Of a DNA stretch of 64,000 bases, positions 44,734 to 52,694 are shown in pieces. Both the position numbers and the translations under genes were made by a program. A model generated the notes under the pieces. It had not been told where the DNA came from, made no database searches, and saw nothing but the letters and a program-made list of their open reading frames with translations. Source of the DNA: Ciceribacter sp. L1K22 (GTDB lineage Bacteria; Pseudomonadota; Alphaproteobacteria; Rhizobiales; Rhizobiaceae); assembly GCF_017599385.1 (NCBI RefSeq), contig NZ_JAGFPK010000001.1, positions 1,997,541-2,061,540 on the forward strand. Reading direction: 5' to 3'. The first letter of the stretch is position 1, and each line of letters opens with the position of its first letter.

Positions 44734-46535
44734 TGGAAGAGGGGTATGAAGCGCTCATCGCGGAGGCATTTATTGAACCGATACGGTCCGTGCTAATCGT
44801 TGATGATGATTATCCGACCATGCATGAAATTCTCCTTGAACAAGCTGAACAGGAAAAGACCTATTCGCACAAGGACTGGAGGAAGGACCGCCAAAAGGTC
44901 CAGAAGGTGATTGAGGAATTCAGGCGGCCGACGTCGCCCTATCTTCTCGACGTTCACGATGGGACATCGCCGAGCGAGGAAACGGATGCACTACAAGTTC
45001 ACACCCTTCACCAAACCGATCTACTGATCTTGGACTACCAGCTTGACAAGAGCAAGGAAGGTGACGGGTCAAAGGCCATACGTATCGCTCGCGAGGCGTT
45101 GGCTAACAAGCACTTCAATCTCATCTTGGTGCATACGCAGGAAGACCTTGAGAAGGTATTCGACAACTTTGTCATTGGGTTGAACGTTCCTCGTTTTGCC
45201 AATGAGCAGATTCACGAGAGCCATGATTTGCAGACTTTTTTGGATAAGTGGGAAGACGCCCTACTGAAGGCTGTCGGAGACCCTCAGTACCGCTGGACTA
45301 CTGCCAAGAAGAATGCTTGCGACAAGGCGCTTAACGGTGCGGTACAAAAGGGTGCCGCTCCATGGGGAGAAGTGAAAGACCTGCTATCTCGCGAGTTGCA
45401 GAACCGTACTGAATGGCTCAATGCAGTGAAGCATGCGCTTAAAGTTTTCGAAGAAAATCAGAAGGCGCGCTTCTCGGAAACAGACCTTGGAGCAGCCTAC
45501 TGGGGCGACGGCCAGGTCAAGTTCATTCGCGCCGCTAGAGGCTTCATTGCCTTCAAGTCAAAGAACGATGGTGAAGAGCTACTGCCGGCAGTGCGGCGGG
45601 CATTGAAGGAGTGGAACCCAAGGCCTCCGCGACTGATGCTTACTAAGCTACGAGCTGAGATGAACGAGCGAGGAATCGAGGTTCAAGATGACGCCTTGGG
45701 CGATCCGGATGTCGGAGCTATGTGGTACAGACGAGTGCTGGAAGCGGATGAGCAAAATCTCGACTGGATTGTGAACTCTACTGTACAAAAACATGCAGAG
45801 CAGCTTCTGGATAGGTTGCTGCCCAATGTGAGCGAATTTGCGAAACGGATAAGAGCCGCTGATGGCCAGCGAACGCCTCCAGAAGCCATAAAGCACCACT
45901 TTGGTGTCGATTTAGATGACCCTTCAACACTGACGAGGGCAAAGATGGGTCACAACGCGTTCGTCGGAAGTAAGTCGGCAAGGGGTCCACACCTAGACCT
46001 TGGTCATATACTCAAGATCGCCGACGAATACTGGCTTTGTCTAACGCCCGCGTGCGACATGGTCCCGAGAGTTCATCGCGGCCATCCTGCGGATCGGATG
46101 GATGGTATCAAGCGATTTACCGCATTGAAGCTAGTGAAGAAGTCTGAGAAAGAGGCGCTTCTGAATGCGAACCGTGGCGGCCATATATTCGTCAATCTCT
46201 TGGATACGGACGGCAGCTCAAAGCGCCTAGCGTTTGCGGCCGCAGATAAACTAGGCGCGTCCCCCGCCTGGATGATGATGTATTTGGGAAATGACGGTTT
46301 TCTTCCTCAAAATGTTGATCCACAGGTCTGCACGGTGAGCTTCGTATCTCCGTCGACGTCAGAGACCCCTAAAACTCTGGAGATGAGGCATGCTGAAGCA
46401 TTAGTGTGCGGGATGCTGCGTTACGAATACGCTCTAGAGGTGCAATCCAAGTTCATTACTTCGCAATCGCGGATCGGCCTCGATTTCGTCAGCGACGAAA
46501 ACGGTGTTGATGTGGGCGACGGGGCCGCGAAGTGA
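44733..46535 (+). CDS. Large receiver-domain protein
   Basis: A 600-aa protein whose N-terminus is a divergent response-regulator receiver: the acidic cluster VLIVDDDYP (Asp24-26), the putative phosphoacceptor LLILDYQLD (Asp101) and the ILVHTQED strand in place of the usual Thr/Lys region. The remaining 450 residues have no recognisable output domain; there is no helix-turn-helix or nuclease motif that I can see. A C-terminal region (HILKIADEYWLCLTPACDMV, then VCTVSFVSPS) looks like a beta-rich fold. It overlaps both neighbours by one base, so it is stoichiometrically tied to the sensor-like protein and the methyltransferase. Phosphorelay from His780 of the upstream protein is the obvious inference. 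Confidence 0.7.
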   Translation: MEEGYEALIAEAFIEPIRSVLIVDDDYPTMHEILLEQAEQEKTYSHKDWRKDRQKVQKVIEEFRRPTSPYLLDVHDGTSPSEETDALQVHTLHQTDLLILDYQLDKSKEGDGSKAIRIAREALANKHFNLILVHTQEDLEKVFDNFVIGLNVPRFANEQIHESHDLQTFLDKWEDALLKAVGDPQYRWTTAKKNACDKALNGAVQKGAAPWGEVKDLLSRELQNRTEWLNAVKHALKVFEENQKARFSETDLGAAYWGDGQVKFIRAARGFIAFKSKNDGEELLPAVRRALKEWNPRPPRLMLTKLRAEMNERGIEVQDDALGDPDVGAMWYRRVLEADEQNLDWIVNSTVQKHAEQLLDRLLPNVSEFAKRIRAADGQRTPPEAIKHHFGVDLDDPSTLTRAKMGHNAFVGSKSARGPHLDLGHILKIADEYWLCLTPACDMVPRVHRGHPADRMDGIKRFTALKLVKKSEKEALLNANRGGHIFVNLLDTDGSSKRLAFAAADKLGASPAWMMMYLGNDGFLPQNVDPQVCTVSFVSPSTSETPKTLEMRHAEALVCGMLRYEYALEVQSKFITSQSRIGLDFVSDENGVDVGDGAAK

Positions 46536-47692
46536 TGCTGGACAAGGCCACGCAAGAAGCCTGGCACGATGAAGCTGACGGCTGCCATCACGATCAAGGT
46601 GGAAGGGAAGCTGTCGCGCCGTCGATCCCCGTGTGCATCGATCTGTTTGCTGGCGCTGGAGGGTTTTCCCTTGGTGCGATTAAAGCCGGTTATGAAGTCC
46701 GTGCGGCCGTAGAATACAACAAGCATGCCGCAGCGACCTACCGAAAGCAGATAAGAAACCCTAGCGGTAGGAGGGTCGCGTTCTTCGAGGGCAATATCCT
46801 AGACCTCGATCCCTATGAGGTTATGGATGAGGCAGGGCTACGAGAGGGGCAGTGTGATCTCCTGCTCGGTGGTCCCCCGTGCCAGGGCTTCTCTGCACAC
46901 CGCCTTGGCAATGCCGGCGTTGATGACCCACGTAACAAATTGCTACTGCGCTACTTCGCCTTCGTAAGGGCCTTCCGACCAAAGATGTTCTTGCTGGAGA
47001 ATGTCCCTGGAATGCTCCAGCCCAAGCATGCCGACTATTTGCATGCCTTTCTGCGTACGGCTCGGGAGCATGGCTACCATGTGCTCGATCCGGTGATGGT
47101 CAATGCCCAGAGTTATGGTGTCCCTCAGAACAGGCGGCGGGTCTTTATCCTGGGGTATGATAGTGGGCGGGTGGTATTTGATCTTGAATGGCCACCTAAA
47201 GCTACTCATGGGGACCCTGCAAAAGCAGTTGGGTCCGACCTCCTTTTGCCTTGGCGAACTGCTGCTGACGCATTCGTTGACAGCACACCTGGCGACGCAA
47301 ACGATATTCACATGAGGCACACCCCCGAACTGGTCGAAACATTTAAGAGCACTCCTCCCAACGGAGGTTCTCGCCATCAGTCGAACAGAGTACTAGCTTG
47401 CCACCAGGGGCACAGCGGCCATTCTGATGTTTACGGCAGGATTGATCCGTCGAAACCTTCACCGACCATGACGACTGCGTGCATCAATCCCTCGAAGGGA
47501 CGGTTTGTTCACCCCACTCTGCACCACGGGATCACCGCTCGACAAGCTGCGCGTCTACAAACGTTTCCGGACGACTTTGTGTTTGAAGGTGGGCTGATGG
47601 CCGCCGGCGTTCAGATCGGCAACGCTGTACCAGTCGAATTGGCACGGTCTTTGTGCGCGCATTTATTTCAACAGTTTACCATTGCGTCTTGA
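46535..47692 (+). CDS. DNA (cytosine-5-)-methyltransferase
   Basis: A 385-aa m5C methyltransferase. Motif I IDLFAGAGGFSLG, motif IV GGPPCQGFS with catalytic Cys116, motif VI LLENVPGML, motif VIII PQNRRRVF, and motifs IX-X RQAARLQTFPDDF and IGNAVPVELA are all in order. The target-recognition region between VIII and IX is short (about 110 residues). The first 30 residues are a hydrophilic extension. The start overlaps the receiver gene's stop (TGATG). No restriction endonuclease and no Vsr gene is nearby, so the recognition sequence and any cognate nuclease are unknown. Confidence 0.92.
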   Translation: MLDKATQEAWHDEADGCHHDQGGREAVAPSIPVCIDLFAGAGGFSLGAIKAGYEVRAAVEYNKHAAATYRKQIRNPSGRRVAFFEGNILDLDPYEVMDEAGLREGQCDLLLGGPPCQGFSAHRLGNAGVDDPRNKLLLRYFAFVRAFRPKMFLLENVPGMLQPKHADYLHAFLRTAREHGYHVLDPVMVNAQSYGVPQNRRRVFILGYDSGRVVFDLEWPPKATHGDPAKAVGSDLLLPWRTAADAFVDSTPGDANDIHMRHTPELVETFKSTPPNGGSRHQSNRVLACHQGHSGHSDVYGRIDPSKPSPTMTTACINPSKGRFVHPTLHHGITARQAARLQTFPDDFVFEGGLMAAGVQIGNAVPVELARSLCAHLFQQFTIAS

Positions 47693-48025
47693 ATGCAAAC
47701 CTGTAGTCTCGCGCCAGTTCTCCTGGGTTTTTATACGGTCTTCGACAAGGAAGACCGTAACTGTTCCGCGGCGCTCACGTAGAAAAATAGTCCCTTAAAG
47801 CATACTGTTGAATTTCGCTGACGAGTTCACTTTTTGATCGGCTTCTTTAGGCGCTTTTCACATTGGGCTTAAAATTTCGCAGGGCGACCCGGTTGACTCT
47901 TTGGGTTTGTTCGCTAATTGTTCCTTACATGACCAAAAGCAATCTCCATCACCTCATACGAATAGGTTGACCCTCGCTGCCGCGGTGTCCGCGGCGACGA
48001 CCAATCTTTTTTGTCCGAGGATGCC
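47693..48025. other. AT-rich intergenic region with repeated motifs
   Basis: This 333-base region is the most AT-rich of the window and holds no gene. It contains the hairpin at 47735-47758. Further on are loosely repeated blocks: TTTCGCTGACGAGTTC (47818-47833), ATTTCGCAGGGCGACC and GTTCGCTAATTGTTCC, all built on TTCGC. Arrays of short direct repeats are typical of Tn7-like transposon ends (transposase-binding sites), and the string TGTTGAATTTCGC begins with the TGT expected of such an end. I found no matching inverted copy on the other side of the transposition genes. Confidence 0.4.
47735..47758. terminator. Hairpin after the methyltransferase operon
   Basis: Perfect 9-bp stem ACGGTCTTC (47735-47743) / GAAGACCGT (47750-47758), loop GACAAG, 43 bases after the methyltransferase stop. 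The TTTTTAT tract lies before the stem, not after it, so it could end a transcript from the right or serve as an operator. Confidence 0.45.
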
Positions 48026-48643
48026 ATGGGAATTGCCAAGCAGGCCGCAATGTTGCGCGCCGCCAGAAACTCCGCGTCAATCAGAAGCTATCACCCTGTG
48101 GGAACCGTGAAGTGTGAAGGTGTCCGCCTATTCCGCTCGCAGGTGGCGCGCGATGTCGGGTGCATTTTGGACTTGAACCCGTCAGTCACAGCGTGGCGAT
48201 GCATGCCATCGCCGTTTGACGCTGGCGGGATTGTCCATGTGCCTGATTTTGAAGTGTTCGATGAAGAGGGTTCCATTCTCTACCTCGATGCACCGGATCG
48301 CAGTCTCTCAGCCGCCGCCGCGGTCATTGCGTCGGAAGCCGCACGCGTGAAAGCCCGTTACCGACTTCTCGACCGTGCCGAAATCTACGATGGCTTTAGG
48401 CTACGGAATGCGCGGGACCTGTTGCGCTATGCCTCTCACGAGACACCTCTTGGTGATCGGCTGCGCCTGCTGACCGCGCTCGATGAACACGGTTCTTTGC
48501 CACTCTCGGACTGCCTTAGGGCATTTCTGGAAACAAAGCCCGTGGCTGGCATCGCATCACTCATTCTCCATGGCTTTATCGAGGTCGATCTCGACGAGGC
48601 TCCGCTTAGCCCGGAGACGGCAGTCAGACGAATAGCACGGTGA
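48026..48643 (+). CDS. TnsA-fold protein with apparently lost catalytic residues
   Basis: A 205-aa protein with the TnsA-like layout. A helix and strand lead into NPSVTAWRCMPSPF and then a VPDFEVFDEEGSILYLDAPD hairpin (residues 72-91), followed by a C-terminal winged-helix-like part (LPLSDCLRAF, SLILHGFIEVDLDEAPLSPE). In active TnsA enzymes the hairpin ends in (E/Q)xK; here it reads LDAPD, so the lysine is missing, and the expected N-terminal Glu is also not evident. Asp74 remains. The ATG at 48026 follows GAGG. The AAA+/protease gene begins 46 bases downstream. The fold assignment is inference from pattern, not an alignment. Confidence 0.5.
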   Translation: MGIAKQAAMLRAARNSASIRSYHPVGTVKCEGVRLFRSQVARDVGCILDLNPSVTAWRCMPSPFDAGGIVHVPDFEVFDEEGSILYLDAPDRSLSAAAAVIASEAARVKARYRLLDRAEIYDGFRLRNARDLLRYASHETPLGDRLRLLTALDEHGSLPLSDCLRAFLETKPVAGIASLILHGFIEVDLDEAPLSPETAVRRIAR

Positions 48644-48689
48644 GACAGTCGTCGTCGCCCTCGTCTCATTGTCCTCGGAGAAGCTTTCA

Positions 48690-50573
48690 ATGTCATATCG
48701 ATCAGTCAATCGGGGTAAGTCGCCCCCACATCTCGCAATCGCGGTCGCGCTCTGCGGGGTCCGTGCCGCGCTTCGGCCATTCCTTCGCCGCCCAAACCTA
48801 GCGTTCATCGCGGTGCTCGTCGTTCCCGAGAATACGGCCGACTACTACCGTCGTGCCGCTTCAAACCTCATTGATGATCCGACCAATGTCGATGAATATG
48901 GCAATGACCGAACGGTGGTGTTTACCGTCGCACAGTCATCAATCGACGCGCGATCAGTCTATGATCGGGTCAAACATGCGCGCCAAGTGGTCGTCATCAC
49001 CGAAAACAAAGACTACCTGCCTGCGGACTTTCTCGCGGGAGCCGATCTGATCTCGGACATCGTTAAACCTACCCCTGACCATTTCCTCGCTGCGGCGCGA
49101 GACGCCAAGGTCTCCGGCATGACAAGGCCGCATGCGGAGTATTTTTCAACGAAGTCATTAGACGCAATCCTCGTGTCTGTGAGACCAACCCGACCACTCT
49201 TGAGCTCTTTACGCCAACTGAAACGGATGACGGCGAAGCCATCCGTACGGGAGGAGGCTACGTCGAAACCAACCTCAGTGGGTCTCGAGGATATGCACGG
49301 CTATGGAAAGGCGAAGGACTGGGGCCTGCAGCTCGCATCAGACCTACGAGCCTGGCGTGACGGACGAATCTCGTGGGATGACGTCGATCGTGGCGCGCTC
49401 CTCTTCGGTCCTCCCGGATGCGGAAAGACCAGCTATGCCCGAGCGTTGGCCAAGTCCTGTGGCGTCACGCTGATCAATGCCTCTGCAGCAAGATGGCAGG
49501 CCAAGGGTCACCTGGGAGACTATCTGAAGGCGATGCGGTCGGCGTTCGCTGAAGCTGCGCGCAGTGCGCCTTGCATTCTCTTCATTGACGAGGCGGATAG
49601 CTTCGGTGATCGGGAAGTGGGTGGCGATCCTGATCACCGCGATTATCGCCGGCAGGTGATTAATGGGCTTCTCGAGTGCCTTGACCCTGTCGAGGGCCGT
49701 GAGGGTGTCGTCGTGGTCGCAGCCTGCAACAATCCGAGCGGCATCGATAGGGCGCTACTGCGCTCGGGACGGTTGGAGACCCAGATCGAAATTTCGCTAC
49801 CGAACGAGCAGGAACGGGTAGCAATTCTACGCCATCATCTTCGCGGCGTGAAGGTCATTGGCGACCTCAGTCTCTTCATCTCCGGAACGGTGGGATGGTC
49901 GGGCGCTGATATCGAAAAGCTTACTCGCGACGCACGTCGCCTGGCCCGCCGCAGGGGCGTGCCCCTCGATGAGGGCGTACTCATGGACGCTATGCCAGCG
50001 CGCCACACCCTTTCCGAAGAGGAGTTGTATCGTGTGGCCGTCCATGAAGCTGGTCACGCCATGGTCGCAACAATCCTTGGCACCGAACCCGTCGTTTCGG
50101 TATCCATCTCCCGTGACGTACCTACATCCGGCTCAAGTCGAGCACTCGGCGTGACATCGTTCGCCCAAGAATGGGTCGGATACCGAAACGCAGCCTACTA
50201 CGATAACTGGATTGCTATGCTGCTCGGCGGTACAGTAGCCGAACTGTTGGTCCTCGGGGATAGGGCCGACGGTGCCGGCGGCGCTCCGCACTCAGACCTA
50301 GTGGTTGCTACCGATGTTGCTACACGCGTCGAGCGGCAGCTCGGGCTTGGTGCGAGCCTGTCAACTGAACTTGGATACGGACATCGTCCTCTCGAACGTC
50401 TTCGTGAAGGTGACCCAGAACTACGACGCCTTGTTGAACTGCGCCTGAAAACCCAGTTCAGCCGCGTTAAACGCCTACTTGCCGATAGGCAGGACGTGCT
50501 TCATCTGCTCGTGGATGTTCTTCTCAGCAAGGGGAGGGTCGAAGGCGACGAGGTCCGGCGCATGCTCTTTTAG
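48690..50573 (+). CDS. Soluble FtsH-like AAA+ / M41 metalloprotease
   Basis: A 627-aa protein. Residues 1-190 are a unique domain with no membrane segment. The AAA+ module has Walker A GPPGCGKT (240-247), Walker B CILFIDEAD (Asp300, Glu301) and a arginine-finger region RALLRSGRLETQIEISLP. The C-terminal M41 protease has the zinc motif HEAGH (452-456) and the downstream acidic ligand region GGAPHSDLVVAT. True FtsH has an N-terminal membrane anchor and an SRH of different sequence; here the anchor is absent. An ATP-driven soluble protease coupled to the preceding TnsA-fold protein is implied. GGAGAAG precedes the ATG. Substrates are unknown. Confidence 0.82.
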   Translation: MSYRSVNRGKSPPHLAIAVALCGVRAALRPFLRRPNLAFIAVLVVPENTADYYRRAASNLIDDPTNVDEYGNDRTVVFTVAQSSIDARSVYDRVKHARQVVVITENKDYLPADFLAGADLISDIVKPTPDHFLAAARDAKVSGMTRPHAEYFSTKSLDAILVSVRPTRPLLSSLRQLKRMTAKPSVREEATSKPTSVGLEDMHGYGKAKDWGLQLASDLRAWRDGRISWDDVDRGALLFGPPGCGKTSYARALAKSCGVTLINASAARWQAKGHLGDYLKAMRSAFAEAARSAPCILFIDEADSFGDREVGGDPDHRDYRRQVINGLLECLDPVEGREGVVVVAACNNPSGIDRALLRSGRLETQIEISLPNEQERVAILRHHLRGVKVIGDLSLFISGTVGWSGADIEKLTRDARRLARRRGVPLDEGVLMDAMPARHTLSEEELYRVAVHEAGHAMVATILGTEPVVSVSISRDVPTSGSSRALGVTSFAQEWVGYRNAAYYDNWIAMLLGGTVAELLVLGDRADGAGGAPHSDLVVATDVATRVERQLGLGASLSTELGYGHRPLERLREGDPELRRLVELRLKTQFSRVKRLLADRQDVLHLLVDVLLSKGRVEGDEVRRMLF

Positions 50574-50621
50574 TGGTAATGTCGGTAGAGTGAGGCAGGC
50601 GCTGGCCAGCATGTCCAATGC

Positions 50622-50819
50622 CTAGATGCCGTCTACATCGCCCTTTTCCAGATGGACGTCGTTGTCCAGAAGCTCGTCGAGCGACCGACGTTGGTCTTGT
50701 TCAAAACGAACCTCGAACCTGCCGTCGGGACCTGCGACGTATTGGGGCGACGTTCTGGCTGCTTCGAGCAGGGCAGGGAGATCAGCGGATGCCTCGTCGA
50801 TCGTCCAGGTCCGTGACAT
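50622..50819 (-). CDS. Antitoxin, Phd/YefM-like
   Basis: A 65-aa acidic protein beginning MSRTWTIDEASADLPALLEA and continuing with SPQYVAGPDGRFEVRF, the pattern of Phd/YefM-type DNA-binding antitoxins (xxISEAxxxLxxLLxxA...V...G). The C-terminal 20 residues (LDELLDNDVHLEKGDVDGI) are the probable toxin-neutralising tail. GGAGAG precedes the ATG at 50819. Unusually, the PIN toxin gene starts 105 bases away on the opposite strand and not downstream in the same operon. Confidence 0.65.
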   Translation of the reverse strand: MSRTWTIDEASADLPALLEAARTSPQYVAGPDGRFEVRFEQDQRRSLDELLDNDVHLEKGDVDGI

Positions 50820-50923
50820 TATCAGCTCTCTCCAAATTCTGATGCCTGAATGCGCAATTCGATCTTTACCAAAAACCGGCAATTCGTCGGTAGTACCTTC
50901 TTCGTTACTTGAAGAGGTTAGAA

Positions 50924-51499
50924 ATGGCAGACCTCATTTATTTAATGGATACTAATGTAATCAGCAATGCAGGGCTGAAGCAACCGCCGCCAGGTCTGCA
51001 CTCATGGCTGAAAGCAGTCGGAGCGGGTTCACTAGCGATCTCGTTCCCCTTGATATCAGAGTTGAGGCGAGGTGCCCATCTCGCCTCAAAACACGATCCA
51101 CAGAAAGGGGTACGCCTCCACAAATGGATTGATGACATCCTGTCAGTCAGCTTCCGGATGGCAGATATGACGGACCGAGCCGCCGACCTTTACGCGGAAA
51201 TGACGACTATCGGCCCGCTACGGCATCTCTATCTATCGCACCAGTCGCAGAGAAAGGATCAGCTTGGGCACGACCTAATGTTTGCGGCGCTCTCTATTGC
51301 GCACCAAATGCCGATCGTGTCGTTCGACGTCGATGACTTCCTGCTGATCGACCAATACTTCTCGTTGCCAGGGGTCTTTCAACCGCTTGAGGAGAAATGG
51401 CACGTGCCGTGCCGAATTTTGCTGGAGGATCGGCGGACTGTAGCAACGCCTCCCACCCTCCCGGAGTTCGTTGCGGGAGGCTTCAGTTTCCTTCGGTAG
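50924..51499 (+). CDS. PIN-domain toxin (VapC-like ribonuclease)
   Basis: A 191-aa protein. The PIN acidic residues are visible in YLMDTNVIS (Asp9), FPLISELRRG (Glu), GHDLMFAALSIAHQM (Asp) and PIVSFDVDDF (Asp). VapC toxins are Mg-dependent ribonucleases, commonly against tRNA. This one has a 50-residue C-terminal extension beyond the usual 130-140 residues. GAGG precedes the ATG at 50924. Its presumed antitoxin is encoded divergently upstream, so shared promoter control is likely. Confidence 0.75.
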   Translation: MADLIYLMDTNVISNAGLKQPPPGLHSWLKAVGAGSLAISFPLISELRRGAHLASKHDPQKGVRLHKWIDDILSVSFRMADMTDRAADLYAEMTTIGPLRHLYLSHQSQRKDQLGHDLMFAALSIAHQMPIVSFDVDDFLLIDQYFSLPGVFQPLEEKWHVPCRILLEDRRTVATPPTLPEFVAGGFSFLR

Positions 51500-52007
51500 C
51501 GGGCTCTGTTGGGACAGAACGGCAAGGCCAGTTGCCTGCTGGGACTTTGCGTAAACTTCGAGATATCCCGGATGCCTGACATTAACCATGTCCATTAATG
51601 TGCACCATTACCGTGCGGCTGAGCTGCTCTTCTCCCTTTACAGCTACCTCCAGACAAGTATAACCCGCCGAACTGACGCAAGGAGCAATGCATGAACCGA
51701 ATAGGCATACGCGCAAAGTAATCACACGGACGGGGGACCGTCTCGGTGACAGCGTATGTCGTGGTGGTGTTCAAGCCTAAGGAGGGCTTCATGCATTTTG
51801 CACGTCAGGTTTCCAAACACATCTCGTTGCACAAGGCTGGCCTCGGGTTTCTGAGCATGCCCGCGATCAAGCCACGCACCTTCGGACATGCAAACCGCAT
51901 GAGCGAGGAGGGCTCCGCCGATGATGGGGAAAGCGGAATAACGCGGTATCGTCGTAGTTTCGACGACTGAGACCAAGTTCTGGAACGAGCCCGTTGCCGA
52001 ACGTGCA
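51500..52007. other. Gap between toxin and transposition genes
   Basis: This 508-base stretch has no recognisable gene. A very short frame preceded by AAGGAG (51692-51721, 9 codons) and a 30-codon frame (51688-51780) have good ribosome-binding sites but unconvincing products, so one may be a leader peptide. CATTAA/TTAATG inverted sequence at 51583-51601 is a possible operator or part of a transposon end. The hairpin TCGTCG..CGACGA at 51949-51966 lies just before tnsA. Confidence 0.4.
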
Positions 52008-52646
52008 GTGCGCAAGCCGCCGGCTACGCACGCAAAGACCCTGCGCGGCTTTTCGATCTTCAAGGAAACGGTGGTCTTTCACGAGAGTGATCTCGAACGC
52101 CGAGCCTCGAAGGTTATCCAGGTCCGCAAGGACGTGGAGGCCATCTACTCGCAGTTCCCAGTGCTTCTCTACCGTGACGCCGAGGGAGTTTGGCGCGAGC
52201 ACATTTGCGACTTTTGTGTAGTTTTCGAGAACGGTGAGACCGTCGCTGTAGCAGTGAAGCACGCCCGAAAGTCGGATTTTATGGCGGACCTGCTGAAACG
52301 CATCAAAGCCGAAGGCTTCCTCAGGAAGAACCGAAACGGCTCCACGACCCGCGGCGCAGTCCATGACATTCGCCTGATGACTGAGCGCGAGGCGACTTAC
52401 GGTGCCTACGAGAATGCCGAACGCATCATGCGCGCACGTCGAATGTGTGATGACGCAGACTATGATTGCGCCCTTGCGCTAGCCCAGAAATTCAGCGGCC
52501 GGTTTCGCTTCGGCGAACTGTTGCGCGGCTGCGATGATCGCGCGGTCCGTCGTACCTCCATCTTCCTTCTGATCGACGACGGGGTGTTGGTCCCCGAAAC
52601 CCAGGGCCGGATCGATGATCTGACTCTGCTCATGGTTCGTCGCTGA
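52008..52646 (+). CDS. tnsA: TnsA-like transposon endonuclease
   Basis: A 212-aa protein with the TnsA endonuclease pattern: an N-terminal acidic helix (HESDLERRASKVIQV, Glu26 or Glu30), the strand EHICDFCVVFENGETVAVAV with Asp68 and Lys84 (VAVK), and a C-terminal winged-helix-like domain. TnsA cuts the 5' ends of the transposon together with TnsB. Start is uncertain: the GTG at 52008 has no ribosome-binding site, and the frame is open upstream to 51942 without any ATG, GTG or TTG, so initiation may involve an unusual codon or a missed start. tnsB follows after 48 bases. Confidence 0.65.
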   Translation: MRKPPATHAKTLRGFSIFKETVVFHESDLERRASKVIQVRKDVEAIYSQFPVLLYRDAEGVWREHICDFCVVFENGETVAVAVKHARKSDFMADLLKRIKAEGFLRKNRNGSTTRGAVHDIRLMTEREATYGAYENAERIMRARRMCDDADYDCALALAQKFSGRFRFGELLRGCDDRAVRRTSIFLLIDDGVLVPETQGRIDDLTLLMVRR

Positions 52647-52694
52647 ACAATCTCCCTCTTCCTGTCTTAGCTGTGCCCTTGAAAGGAGCTCGCG

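Noticed and set aside
48690..50573. Calling the AAA+/M41 gene a second ftsH
   Set aside because: It lacks the N-terminal membrane anchor of FtsH, has an unrelated 190-residue N-terminal domain, lies in an island and shows island codon use.
51746..51970. 74-codon GTG-started frame before tnsA
   Set aside because: No ribosome-binding site, no recognisable product, and a stop hairpin inside the region; treated as intergenic.
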